From contig NZ_SZVW01000028.1 of assembly GCF_007655005.1 (NCBI RefSeq), forward strand, positions 1-64,000: 64,000 bases of DNA. Reading direction: 5' to 3'. A program made the translations under genes and the position numbers. Below, piece by piece: positions 24,804 through 32,492 of the stretch. Source of the stretch: Streptomyces tibetensis (GTDB taxonomy: Bacteria; Actinomycetota; Actinomycetes; Streptomycetales; Streptomycetaceae). A model generated the notes under the pieces. It saw only the letters and a program-made list of their open reading frames with translations. It was not told where the DNA came from and searched no databases. Every line of letters begins with the position of its first letter. Within the stretch, counting starts at the first letter, position 1.

Positions 24804-26036
24804 ATGACAGTCGCCGAGCCCCTGCCCACCCACTCTCCCGTGCCGCCCCTGGCCGCGCGGGCGCGGGCCGTCGGCGGCTCTCCGGTACGGGACATCCTCG
24901 CCGTCACCGCCCGCCCCGAGGTGATCAACTTCGCCGGCGGGCTCCCGGCGCCGGAGCTGTTCGACGCCCGGGGCATCGCCGCCGCGTACGAGGCCGTGCT
25001 CGCCGAGGCGCCCGCGAGAGCGCTGCAGTACTCCACCACCGAGGGCGAACCCGCGCTGCGGGACGCGCTCGCCGCCCGCATTACCGCGCGGGGCCTGTCG
25101 ACCGGCCCCGCCGACCTGCTCGTCACCACCGGCTCCCAGCAGGCCCTCTCGCTCCTGGCCACCGCGCTCCTCGAACCCGGGGACACCGTCCTCGTCGAGA
25201 ACCCCTGCTATCTGGCGGCACTTCAGGCATTCGGCTTCGCCGGAGCGCGGATCGTGGCCGTGCCCGGCGACGAACACGGCGTCGACCCCGGAGCACTGGA
25301 GGAACTCGTCGTGCGGGAGCGGCCCAAGCTGCTCTACACCGTGCCCACCTTCCAGAACCCCACCGGCCGGACCCTGCCCGCCGAACGCCGCGCCGCCGTG
25401 GCCGCCGTCGCCGCCCGGCGCGGCCTGTGGATCGTCGAGGACGACCCCTACGGCGAGCTGCGCTACGACGGTGAGCGCGTGCCGTGGATCGCCGCCCACC
25501 CGGGCGCCGAGGACCGGACCGTGCTGCTCGGCAGCTTCTCCAAGGTCATGGCGCCCGGGCTGCGGCTGGGCTGGCTGCGGGCGCCCGGGGAGCTGAGGCG
25601 GGCCTGTGCCGTCGCCAAGCAGGCCGCCGACCTGCACACCCCGACCGTCAACCAGCTCGCGGCGGCCCGCTACCTCGCCGACAACGACCTCGACGCCCAT
25701 GTCGCCCGCGTCGCCGGCGTGTACCGCGAGCGCCGCGACGCGATGCTCTCCGGACTGGCCGGGGCACTGCCCGAGGGGTCGGTCTGGGACCGGCCCGAGG
25801 GCGGCATGTTCCTCTGGGCGCGCCTGCCGGAGCCGTACGACACGACGGCCCTGCTGCCGCAGGTGGTCCGGCAGGACGTGGCCTACGTCCCCGGCGCGCC
25901 CTTCTACGCAGGCGAGCCCGACCGGACGACCCTGCGGCTGTGCTTCGTGACGCAGACGCCCGAGGAGATCGCCGAGGGACTGCGCCGGCTGGGGGAGGGG
26001 CTCAGTCCCACCAGAAGTGCCACGTCCGCTGGTTGA
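24804..26036 (+). CDS. PLP-dependent aminotransferase (fold type I, 2-aminoadipate/MocR-like class)
   Basis: A 410-residue aminotransferase starting at ATG 24804 behind AAGGAG. Conserved blocks are INFAGGLPAPELFD, LQYSTTEGEPALRDALA, TTGSQQALSLLATALLEPGD, YTVPTFQNPTGRTLP, IVEDDPYGELRYDG and the PLP-lysine region LLGSFSKVMAPGLRLGWL near residue 247. No GntR domain precedes it, so it is an enzyme rather than a MocR regulator. LysN-type 2-aminoadipate or aromatic/branched-chain aminotransferase activity is likely. Followed by a degenerate region. Confidence 0.88.
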   Translation: MTVAEPLPTHSPVPPLAARARAVGGSPVRDILAVTARPEVINFAGGLPAPELFDARGIAAAYEAVLAEAPARALQYSTTEGEPALRDALAARITARGLSTGPADLLVTTGSQQALSLLATALLEPGDTVLVENPCYLAALQAFGFAGARIVAVPGDEHGVDPGALEELVVRERPKLLYTVPTFQNPTGRTLPAERRAAVAAVAARRGLWIVEDDPYGELRYDGERVPWIAAHPGAEDRTVLLGSFSKVMAPGLRLGWLRAPGELRRACAVAKQAADLHTPTVNQLAAARYLADNDLDAHVARVAGVYRERRDAMLSGLAGALPEGSVWDRPEGGMFLWARLPEPYDTTALLPQVVRQDVAYVPGAPFYAGEPDRTTLRLCFVTQTPEEIAEGLRRLGEGLSPTRSATSAG

Positions 26037-26384
26037 GGACCTGGTGTTCGGCGTAGGCCCGGAGGGTCGGGTGCGTGCCCTAATGGATGTTGTCGGGGCA
26101 GAACGCGAAGTGCTCGGCCGGAGCCCGAGTGCTGGTCCGCGCGCCGGATCCTGCTGCACCTGATCAGGGAGACCGCCCAGCACGCCGGGCACGCGGACCT
26201 CGTCCGGGAAACCCTGGACGGCGCGAACACCACGGCACGGCGCTGACCGGTGCGTCCTCACAGGCGGACCACCAGGGCACGGCGCTGACCGGTGCGTCCT
26301 CACAGGCGGACCACCAGGGCACGGCGCTGACCGGTGCGTCCTCACAGGCGGGCCACCACGGCACAGCGCCGACCCGGTGCGCTC
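26037..26384. other. 348-nt degenerate region with no intact gene
   Basis: Between the aminotransferase and the convergent DUF2690 gene lies broken coding sequence. It contains the tail of a DinB-like gene (26130-26246), then 42-bp tandem repeats. On the reverse strand at about 26000-26095 a stop-interrupted fragment ends in QRTWHFWWD, which may be another gene remnant. Confidence 0.6.
26130..26246 (+). pseudogene. 3' remnant of a DinB/DUF664-family gene
   Basis: The frame ending at the TGA at 26244-26246 reads HLIRETAQHAGHADLVRE shortly before its stop. This is the C-terminal metal-binding signature of mini-DinB (DUF664) proteins. No start codon or upstream two-thirds of the family is present, so it is a truncated remnant. 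Its final codons are the first part of the 42-bp repeat that follows. Confidence 0.7.
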
Positions 26385-26398
26385 TCACACGCGGGCGT
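26241..26398 (+). repeat. 42-bp tandem repeat, three copies plus a degenerate fourth
   Basis: Units begin at 26241, 26283 and 26325, the first two identical and the third with four changes. A diverged fourth runs into the 3' end of the reverse-strand DUF2690 gene. Unit one includes the stop codon of the DinB remnant. Confidence 0.9.
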
Positions 26399-27197
26399 CG
26401 AAGCACTCGTGGCCCTCCCCCGTCACGGGGCGGAAGCAGGCCCGGATCGTCGTGCCAGGGCTCGCCCCGGTCATGGGGGTGTAGACGTAGGACTGCGCGG
26501 CGACGCCGTCGGTGATCTCCGCGGCGTACGGACGGGCGCCGTCGGCCGGGTCCAGTTCCAGGCGGTCGCCGATCCGTGTGCTCCACATCCTCGCCCAGCC
26601 CGCCCCGCACGCGGCGCTGTAGCGCAGTTCGAGATGGGCGCCGCCGGCCGTGCGGTGTGAGGCGAGTGTGCGCGGGTCCGTGCCGCACTTCATCTGCATC
26701 GGACTCCTGCCCTCGCAGGCGGCTCCACGGCAGCGGGGCGACGGAGCCGCCGAAGGTGCTGGGGTGTGGCGCCCGTCGATGGACTGGCCCGCCAGCAGGA
26801 CCAGGGCCACCGACAGGCCGCCGGCCGCCAGTGCGCAGACCGAGGCGATGATCGCCAGAGCCGCCCCTCTGCCGCCACCGGTGTTGCCCTCCCCCTCCGA
26901 AGCCGTGGGCGGGTCCCTGCGCGTCGGTGCCGCACGGCCGCTCCACTCCGACTCGGCCAGCTCCCACAACGCCAGACACCGGCCCTCAGGCTCGCCCGCC
27001 AGCCGGCACAGCTCCCGCACCGCCCGGCTCGGCGGGAGCGTCTTGCCGTTGAGGTAGCGCTCCCAGGACGACTTGCTGAACGTGGTCTTCGCCGCGAGGG
27101 CCGCCAGGCTCAGGCCGGTGCCGGTCCTCAACTCCCGCAGCGACGCGACGAGCCGGACGCGTTCGGGTGGCAGCCCGCCGGGCGGGGTGGACGTCAT
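26385..27197 (-). CDS. Membrane-anchored XRE-type HTH protein with DUF2690 domain
   Basis: A 270-residue protein from ATG 27197. Residues ~12-75 are an XRE helix-turn-helix (LASLRELRTGTGLSLAALAA, TTFSKSSWERYLNGKTLPP). One transmembrane helix lies near 130-155 (ALAIIASVCALAAGGLSVAL). The outside part is DUF2690 (CRGAACEGRSPMQMKCGTD, then ASHRTAGGAHLELRYSAACGAGWARMW). It overlaps the upstream PG-binding HTH gene by ATGA, so the two are coupled. Probably a one-component transmembrane regulator; signal unknown. Confidence 0.82.
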   Translation of the reverse strand: MTSTPPGGLPPERVRLVASLRELRTGTGLSLAALAAKTTFSKSSWERYLNGKTLPPSRAVRELCRLAGEPEGRCLALWELAESEWSGRAAPTRRDPPTASEGEGNTGGGRGAALAIIASVCALAAGGLSVALVLLAGQSIDGRHTPAPSAAPSPRCRGAACEGRSPMQMKCGTDPRTLASHRTAGGAHLELRYSAACGAGWARMWSTRIGDRLELDPADGARPYAAEITDGVAAQSYVYTPMTGASPGTTIRACFRPVTGEGHECFDARV

Positions 27198-27955
27198 TCC
27201 CGCAGCGCCTTCCAGGTGTGCGGGCCGATGATGCCGTCCACGACCAGGCCGGAGCGCTTCTGGAGGTCCTTGACGGCGCGTTGCGTGTGCGGGCCGAAGA
27301 TCCCGTCGACGACGCCCGGCGAGAGGCCCGCCTCCCGCAGCAGGCACTGCGCCTCGGCCACCTCCGGCCCGGCGTGGCCCATCGCCAGGACGGCCTTCTG
27401 GGTGCGGCTGTTGCCCGCGTACCAGCGGCCTTCGATCCGCTCCGAGCGGCACGTGTACACGGGGCGCTCCGGCGTCTGCGGCGTGCCCGGTGCCGTCGTG
27501 GACGCGGAGGCGGTGAGAGGGGCGGCCGCCGCTTCGCCCTCGCCGTGCGTGAGGCGTACGGCCAGCAGGATCGAGGAGCAGACGGCCAGGACCAGGGCGA
27601 CGGAACCGGCGACGAGTGTGACGCGCAGGGCCCGGCCGTGGGGCCGGGGTGGTGCCGTCCCGGCCGGTGGTGTGCGCTGCTCCGCCGCCGTGCCCCACGC
27701 CTGAGCCGCGACCTCGCGCAGCGCGAGCAGGCGCGTCGGGTCGTCACCCCCGAGCCGGGCCACCGCCTCGACGGCGTCCCCGGGCGGGAGGGACCTGCCG
27801 GACAGATACCGCTCCCAGGACGACGTGCTGTAGCCCGTCTTCGCGGCCAGCCGGCGCAGGCTCAGTCCGCTGTGGTCCTTGGCCCGGCGTAATCGCACCA
27901 CCAACTGCCGTACGCGCGGATCCAGTTCTTCGGGCAGCCCTTTCCAACGCGACAT
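27194..27955 (-). CDS. Membrane-anchored XRE-type HTH protein with peptidoglycan-binding domain
   Basis: A 253-residue protein. The N-terminal XRE HTH is at ~20-75 (LRRAKDHSGLSLRRLAAKTG, STSSWERYLSGRSLPP), very like that of its partner. One transmembrane helix lies near 110-135. The C-terminal extracytoplasmic PG_binding_1 fold is at ~180-250, with VDGIFGPHTQRAV and VDGIIGPHTWKAL repeats. A DNA-binding head inside and a cell-wall-binding domain outside suggest a regulator that reads wall state directly, which is inference. It shares a 4-nt overlap with the DUF2690 gene. Confidence 0.83.
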   Translation of the reverse strand: MSRWKGLPEELDPRVRQLVVRLRRAKDHSGLSLRRLAAKTGYSTSSWERYLSGRSLPPGDAVEAVARLGGDDPTRLLALREVAAQAWGTAAEQRTPPAGTAPPRPHGRALRVTLVAGSVALVLAVCSSILLAVRLTHGEGEAAAAPLTASASTTAPGTPQTPERPVYTCRSERIEGRWYAGNSRTQKAVLAMGHAGPEVAEAQCLLREAGLSPGVVDGIFGPHTQRAVKDLQKRSGLVVDGIIGPHTWKALRE

Positions 27956-28262
27956 GTTCCCCCCACTCGCGTGTCCGGACCGTGGTCAGCGGTCCCGTCA
28001 CCGCCGCATTCTGCACCAGCATCCACGCGGCACCCCAGACATCGGTTGCGTTCCCCCCGCCGGCCCCCTCCCGATTCGGCCACCGCCCGGCGGGAGCGTC
28101 CCGCCGTGTCGTCCCGGCGGGCGGTGTCCGTGCAGGTCAGGGCGTGGGACGTCCCGTGGCTACGTCACTTCTGCGGCGACTGTGGTGGATCGGCGCCCCC
28201 GGCCCGCACTCTCGTTGTCGAGCCGGCCGGTGCGGTCGGCCACCACGAAGGGGGCAAGCACC
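27956..28262. promoter_or_regulatory. 307-nt divergent intergenic region with a large hairpin
   Basis: No gene is seen. A 15-bp inverted repeat with one mismatch (28081-28095 with 28112-28126, 16-nt loop) lies about 140 nt upstream of the I36-type gene. It could end an unlisted transcript or act as a leader structure. The region must hold promoters for both flanking genes; I cannot place them. Confidence 0.45.
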
Positions 28263-28646
28263 ATGCGAATGACCAGGAAGCTCGCCGTCATGGCCGGGGG
28301 GATCGCGCTGACCGGTGGTCTGCTGGCCGGCAACGCCGGTACGGCCGGTGCGGCGGAGGCCTCGCCGCAGGCGGCGTCGGACTGTCCTTCGGGCTGGTTC
28401 TGCGTCTGGGCCGGGCAGAACTACACCGGGCACATGCAGAAGGTCGCCGGGACCAACAACGACCTGACCCAGTACGCCGTCTTCCAGAGCTTCAAGTCCT
28501 GGTACAACCACGGCGCGTCCTGCGACTTCAAGTGGTTCTCGGCGAAGAACCACGGCGGGTCCAGCGGGGTCATCCCGAGGGGGTACAAGACGACCGACAG
28601 CGCGAGCCACTACATGAAGTCCAACACGTGGGTGAACTGCGGCTGA
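28263..28646 (+). CDS. Secreted peptidase-inhibitor I36 / beta-gamma-crystallin-like protein
   Basis: A 127-residue exported protein. Sec signal peptide MRMTRKLAVMAGGIALTGGL ends at an Ala-rich site (TAGAAEA). The mature domain begins with CPSGWFCVWAGQNYTGHMQKV, the signature of the streptomycete I36 inhibitor family (SmpI-like), with four Cys. AAGGGGG lies about 11 nt upstream of ATG 28263. The family founder inhibits metalloproteinases; this one could equally be a structural wall protein. It is followed by a terminator-like hairpin. Confidence 0.85.
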   Translation: MRMTRKLAVMAGGIALTGGLLAGNAGTAGAAEASPQAASDCPSGWFCVWAGQNYTGHMQKVAGTNNDLTQYAVFQSFKSWYNHGASCDFKWFSAKNHGGSSGVIPRGYKTTDSASHYMKSNTWVNCG

Positions 28647-28666
28647 CCACTGGTTCGCCACAACGC

Positions 28667-28702
28667 CCGAGGGCGGCACCCCACACGGGGAGCCGCCCTC
28701 GG
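28667..28702. terminator. Hairpin between convergent I36-type gene and argS
   Basis: An 11-bp perfect stem (28667-28677 with 28692-28702) with a further CCCC/GGGG pair inside the loop. It sits between two convergent genes. Confidence 0.8.
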
Positions 28703-28722
28703 CCTGTCGTCAGGGGCCGGGC

Positions 28723-30486
28723 TCAGAGCCGCTCGGGCGTCCGGATGCCCAGCAGGTCCATGCCCTTCTGGAGCGTGCGGGCCGTGATGTCACAGAGGAA
28801 CAGGCGGTTCTCGATCTGCTCCTGCGTCTCGGCCTTCAGGACCGGGCACTTGTCGTAGAACGTCGTGTACAGCGACGCCAGCTGGTACAGGTACGCCGCC
28901 AGCTTGTGCGGGGCGTACTCCGTCGCCGCCTCCGCCACCGTCGCCGCGAACGAGTCCGCGTGCAGGCCCAGCGCGCGCTCCGCCTCGTGCAGCTCCAGCT
29001 CGGGGTGCGCGGCCGGGCGGGCCTCGCCGGCCTTGCGCAGGATCGACTGGATACGGGCGTAGGCGTACTGGAGGTAGACGGAGGTGTCGCCGTTGAGCGA
29101 GACCATCTGGTCCAGGTCGAACTTGTAGTCGCGGTTCGCCGACGTCGACAGGTCCGCGTACTTCACCGCGCCGACGCCCACCTGGGCGCCACGCTCGGCG
29201 ATCTCCTCCTCGGAGAGGTCCTGCGCCTTCTCCCGGACGACCGCCGAGGCACGGTCGATCGCCTCGTCGAGGAGGTCGACCAGCCGGACCGTCTCGCCCT
29301 CACGGGTCTTGAACGGCTTGCCGTCCTTGCCGAGGACCGTGCCGAAGGCCAGCTGGTACGCCTTCACGTCGTCGTTCAGCCAGCCCGCCTTCCGGGCCGT
29401 CTCGAAGACCATCTTGAAGTGGAGCGACTGGCGGGCGTCCACGACGTAGATGAGGCTGTCGGCCTTGAGGTTGAAGACACGGTCGCGGATGGCGGAGAGG
29501 TCGGTCGCCGCGTAGCCGTAGCCGCCGTCCGACTTCTGCACGATCAGCGGGACCTGGTTGCCGTCCGGGCCCTTGATGTCGTCGAAGAAGACACAGAGGG
29601 CACCCTCGGAGCGGACCGCGACACCCGACTCCTCCAGCAGGCGGCAGGTCTCGGCGAGCATGTCGTTGTAACCCGACTCCCCGACGATGTCCGCGTCGCG
29701 GATCTCCATGTCCAGCTTCTCGAAGACGGAGAAGAAGTAGATCTTCGACTCGTCGACGAACTTCTGCCACGTGGCCAGCGTCTGCGGGTCGCCCGCCTGG
29801 AGGTCCACCACCCGGCGCCGGGCGCGGGTCTTGAACTCCTCGTCGGCGTCGAAGACCTTGCGGGCGGCCTTGTAGAGGCGGTCGAGGTTCGACATCGCCT
29901 CCTCGCCGGAGACCTCGTCGGCCTTGTGGTCCAGCTCGTGCGGGTGCTCCTCCAGGTACTGGATGAGCATGCCGAACTGGGTGCCCCAGTCACCGATGTG
30001 GTGACGCCGGACCACGGACTCGCCGGTGAACTCCAGCAGCTGCTTCACCGCGTCGCCGATCACCGCGGAGCGCAGGTGCCCGACGTGCATCTCCTTCGCC
30101 ACGTTCGGCTGGGCGTAGTCGATGACCGTGGTGCCCGGCCGCTCGGCCCGCGGCACGCCGAGGCGGCCGGTGTCGTCCGCGTAGCGCGCGGCGAGGGTCT
30201 CGGTGATCGCCCGGTCGGTGATCGTGACGTTCAGGAAGCCGGGGCCGGAGACCTCGACGTCCTTGATCAGCTCACCCGACTCGACCCGGGAGACGACCTG
30301 CGTGGCCAGCTCGCGCGGGTTGGCCTTCTCCTTCTTGGCGAGGGCCAGGATCCCGTTGGCCTGGAAGTCGGCCCGGTCGCTTCGTCGCAGCAGCGGGTCC
30401 GCGGAGCCGGCCTGCGGCAGAGCCGCCGAAAGGGCCGCCGCGAGGCGCTGGTGGACGGAGTCGCTGAGGGACGTGACCGAGGCCAT
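28723..30486 (-). CDS. argS: Arginyl-tRNA synthetase
   Basis: A 587-residue class I synthetase. The HIGH-type motif is HVGHLRSAVIGDAV near residue 130; the KMSK site is degenerate (KPFKTREGETV), as is common for ArgRS. The C-terminal anticodon-binding domain (DALR) includes SVYLQYAYARIQSILRKAG. ATG 30486 is used although the best Shine-Dalgarno (AGGAGA) is 15 nt upstream, longer than usual. It is divergent from lysS. Confidence 0.96.
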   Translation of the reverse strand: MASVTSLSDSVHQRLAAALSAALPQAGSADPLLRRSDRADFQANGILALAKKEKANPRELATQVVSRVESGELIKDVEVSGPGFLNVTITDRAITETLAARYADDTGRLGVPRAERPGTTVIDYAQPNVAKEMHVGHLRSAVIGDAVKQLLEFTGESVVRRHHIGDWGTQFGMLIQYLEEHPHELDHKADEVSGEEAMSNLDRLYKAARKVFDADEEFKTRARRRVVDLQAGDPQTLATWQKFVDESKIYFFSVFEKLDMEIRDADIVGESGYNDMLAETCRLLEESGVAVRSEGALCVFFDDIKGPDGNQVPLIVQKSDGGYGYAATDLSAIRDRVFNLKADSLIYVVDARQSLHFKMVFETARKAGWLNDDVKAYQLAFGTVLGKDGKPFKTREGETVRLVDLLDEAIDRASAVVREKAQDLSEEEIAERGAQVGVGAVKYADLSTSANRDYKFDLDQMVSLNGDTSVYLQYAYARIQSILRKAGEARPAAHPELELHEAERALGLHADSFAATVAEAATEYAPHKLAAYLYQLASLYTTFYDKCPVLKAETQEQIENRLFLCDITARTLQKGMDLLGIRTPERL

Positions 30487-30643
30487 GGGCGAGGGTGCCG
30501 TTCTCCTAGGGAAATCGATGGACACGGCCAGTATCCCATGGGGGTAAAGCCGTTTTTCCGGGCGCGAGGTGGTCTGGGACAATGATGCGGTCAGCCGTGC
30601 GACCGTACCGGCTGCCCGATGCAGAAAGAAGGACGTGCCGATC

Positions 30644-32383
30644 GTGGCTCAGAGCACCGAGACCACCGACTGGGTCTCCCGTTTCGCGGATGAGGTCATC
30701 GAGGAGTCGGAGCGCCGGGCCCCGGGCAAACCCGTCGTCGTCGCGTCCGGCCTGTCGCCGTCGGGCCCCATCCACCTCGGCAACCTGCGCGAGGTCATGA
30801 CCCCGCACCTCGTCGCCGACGAGATCCGCCGCCGCGGCCACCAGGTGCGGCACCTGATCTCCTGGGACGACTACGACCGGTACCGCAAGGTGCCCGAGGG
30901 CATCGCCGGGGTCGACGAGGAAAGCTACAAGGAGCACATCGGCAAGCCGCTGACGTCCGTCCCGGCGCCGAAGGGCTCCTCGCACCCGAACTGGGCCGAG
31001 CACTTCAAGGCCGCGATGATCGAGTCGCTGGCCGAGCTGGGCGTGGAGTTCGACGGGATCAGCCAGACCGAGCAGTACACCTCCGGGGTGTACCGCGAGC
31101 AGATCCTGCACGCCATCAGGCACCGCGGCGACATCGACGCGATCCTCGACCAGTACCGCACGAAGAAGGCCCCGGCGAAGAAGCAGCAGGGGCAGAAGCC
31201 GGTCGACGAGGCCGAGCTGGAGGCCGCCGAGGGCTCCGGCGCGGCCGCAGAGGACGACGGCAGCTCCACCGCCGCCGGGTACTTCCCGTACAAGCCGTAC
31301 TGCGGCAACTGCGAGAAGGACCTCACCACCGTCACCTCCTACGACGACGACTCCACCGAGCTGACCTACGCCTGCACCGCGTGCGGCTTCTCGGAGACGG
31401 TCCGGCTGAACGAGTTCAACCGCGGCAAGCTGGTCTGGAAGGTCGACTGGCCGATGCGCTGGGCGTACGAGGGCGTCGTGTTCGAGCCCTCCGGCGTCGA
31501 CCACTCCTCCCCGGGGTCGTCGTTCCAGGTCGGCGGGCAGATCGTCGGCATCTTCGGCGGGAAGCAGCCGATCGGGCCGATGTACGCGTTCGTCGGCATC
31601 TCCGGCATGGCCAAGATGTCGTCCTCCAAGGGCGGCGTGCCCACCCCGGCCGACGCCCTGCAGATCATGGAGCCGCAGCTGCTGCGCTGGCTGTACGCGC
31701 GCCGCAGGCCCAACCAGTCCTTCAAGGTCGCCTTCGACCAGGAGATCCAGCGGCTCTACGACGAGTGGGACCGCCTGGACGCCAAGGTCGCCGACGGCAG
31801 CGCCCTGCCGGCCGACGTCGCCGCGCACGCGCGTGCCGTGGGCACGGCCGCCGGTGACCTGCCCCGGACGCCCCGGCCGCTGCCGTACCGGACGCTGGCG
31901 TCCGTCGCGGACATCACCGCCGGGCACGAGGACCAGGCGCTGCGCATCCTCAGCGAGCTCGACCCCGAGCAGCCGCTGACCTCGCTCGACGAGGCGCGCC
32001 CGCGTTACGACAAGGCCGAGGCCTGGATCAACACGCACGTCCCCGCCGACCAGCGGACGATCGTGCGGGACGAGCCGGACGCCGAGCTGCTGAAGTCGCT
32101 CGACGAGCAGGGCCGCGAGTCGCTGCGGCTGCTGCTGGACGGGCTGGCCGATCACTGGTCGCTCGACGGGCTGACGCACCTGGTGTACGGCGTGCCGAAG
32201 GTGCAGGCCGGGTTCTCCGCCGACGCCACGCCGAAGGAGCTGCCGCCGGAGATCAAGACCGCCCAGCGGTCCTTCTTCGCACTGCTGTACCACCTGCTGG
32301 TGGGCCGGGACACCGGACCGCGACTGCCCACGCTGCTGCTGGCGGTCGGGCAGGACCGGGTGCGGGCGCTGCTCGCGCCGTAG
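30644..32383 (+). CDS. lysS: Class I (archaeal-type) lysyl-tRNA synthetase
   Basis: A 579-residue LysRS of class I, unrelated to the class II enzyme of most bacteria. PSGPIHLGNLREV near residues 40-52 carries the HIGN-type motif, and MAKMSSSKGG near 322-331 the KMSKS motif. Paired cysteines (YCGNCEKD, YACTACGF) near 215-245 form a zinc-binding insert. The GTG at 30644 is preferred because AAGGA at 30629-30633 is 10 nt away; the GTG at 30635 is too close. It pairs head-to-head with argS, so two basic-amino-acid synthetases share a promoter region. Confidence 0.95.
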   Translation: MAQSTETTDWVSRFADEVIEESERRAPGKPVVVASGLSPSGPIHLGNLREVMTPHLVADEIRRRGHQVRHLISWDDYDRYRKVPEGIAGVDEESYKEHIGKPLTSVPAPKGSSHPNWAEHFKAAMIESLAELGVEFDGISQTEQYTSGVYREQILHAIRHRGDIDAILDQYRTKKAPAKKQQGQKPVDEAELEAAEGSGAAAEDDGSSTAAGYFPYKPYCGNCEKDLTTVTSYDDDSTELTYACTACGFSETVRLNEFNRGKLVWKVDWPMRWAYEGVVFEPSGVDHSSPGSSFQVGGQIVGIFGGKQPIGPMYAFVGISGMAKMSSSKGGVPTPADALQIMEPQLLRWLYARRRPNQSFKVAFDQEIQRLYDEWDRLDAKVADGSALPADVAAHARAVGTAAGDLPRTPRPLPYRTLASVADITAGHEDQALRILSELDPEQPLTSLDEARPRYDKAEAWINTHVPADQRTIVRDEPDAELLKSLDEQGRESLRLLLDGLADHWSLDGLTHLVYGVPKVQAGFSADATPKELPPEIKTAQRSFFALLYHLLVGRDTGPRLPTLLLAVGQDRVRALLAP

Positions 32384-32402
32384 CGGCGCCGTCGCCGTGA
32401 CG

Positions 32403-32440
32403 ACGGAAGAGGGGCCCTCGGGTGAGGGCCCCTCTTCCGT
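32403..32440. terminator. Perfect 17-bp terminator after lysS
   Basis: 32403-32419 and 32424-32440 are exact reverse complements around a GGGT loop. It ends lysS on the plus strand and can also end the DUF2637 gene on the minus strand. Confidence 0.92.
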
Positions 32441-32442
32441 TT

Positions 32443-32472
32443 GCGGGTGCGGGTGCGGGTGCGGGTGCGGGT
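32443..32472 (+). repeat. Five tandem GCGGGT hexamers
   Basis: GCGGGT is repeated exactly five times directly after the lysS terminator, followed by GCTGGT-type variants up to the DUF2637 stop codon. Confidence 0.9.
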
Positions 32473-32492
32473 GCTGGTGCTGCTGGTGCGGG

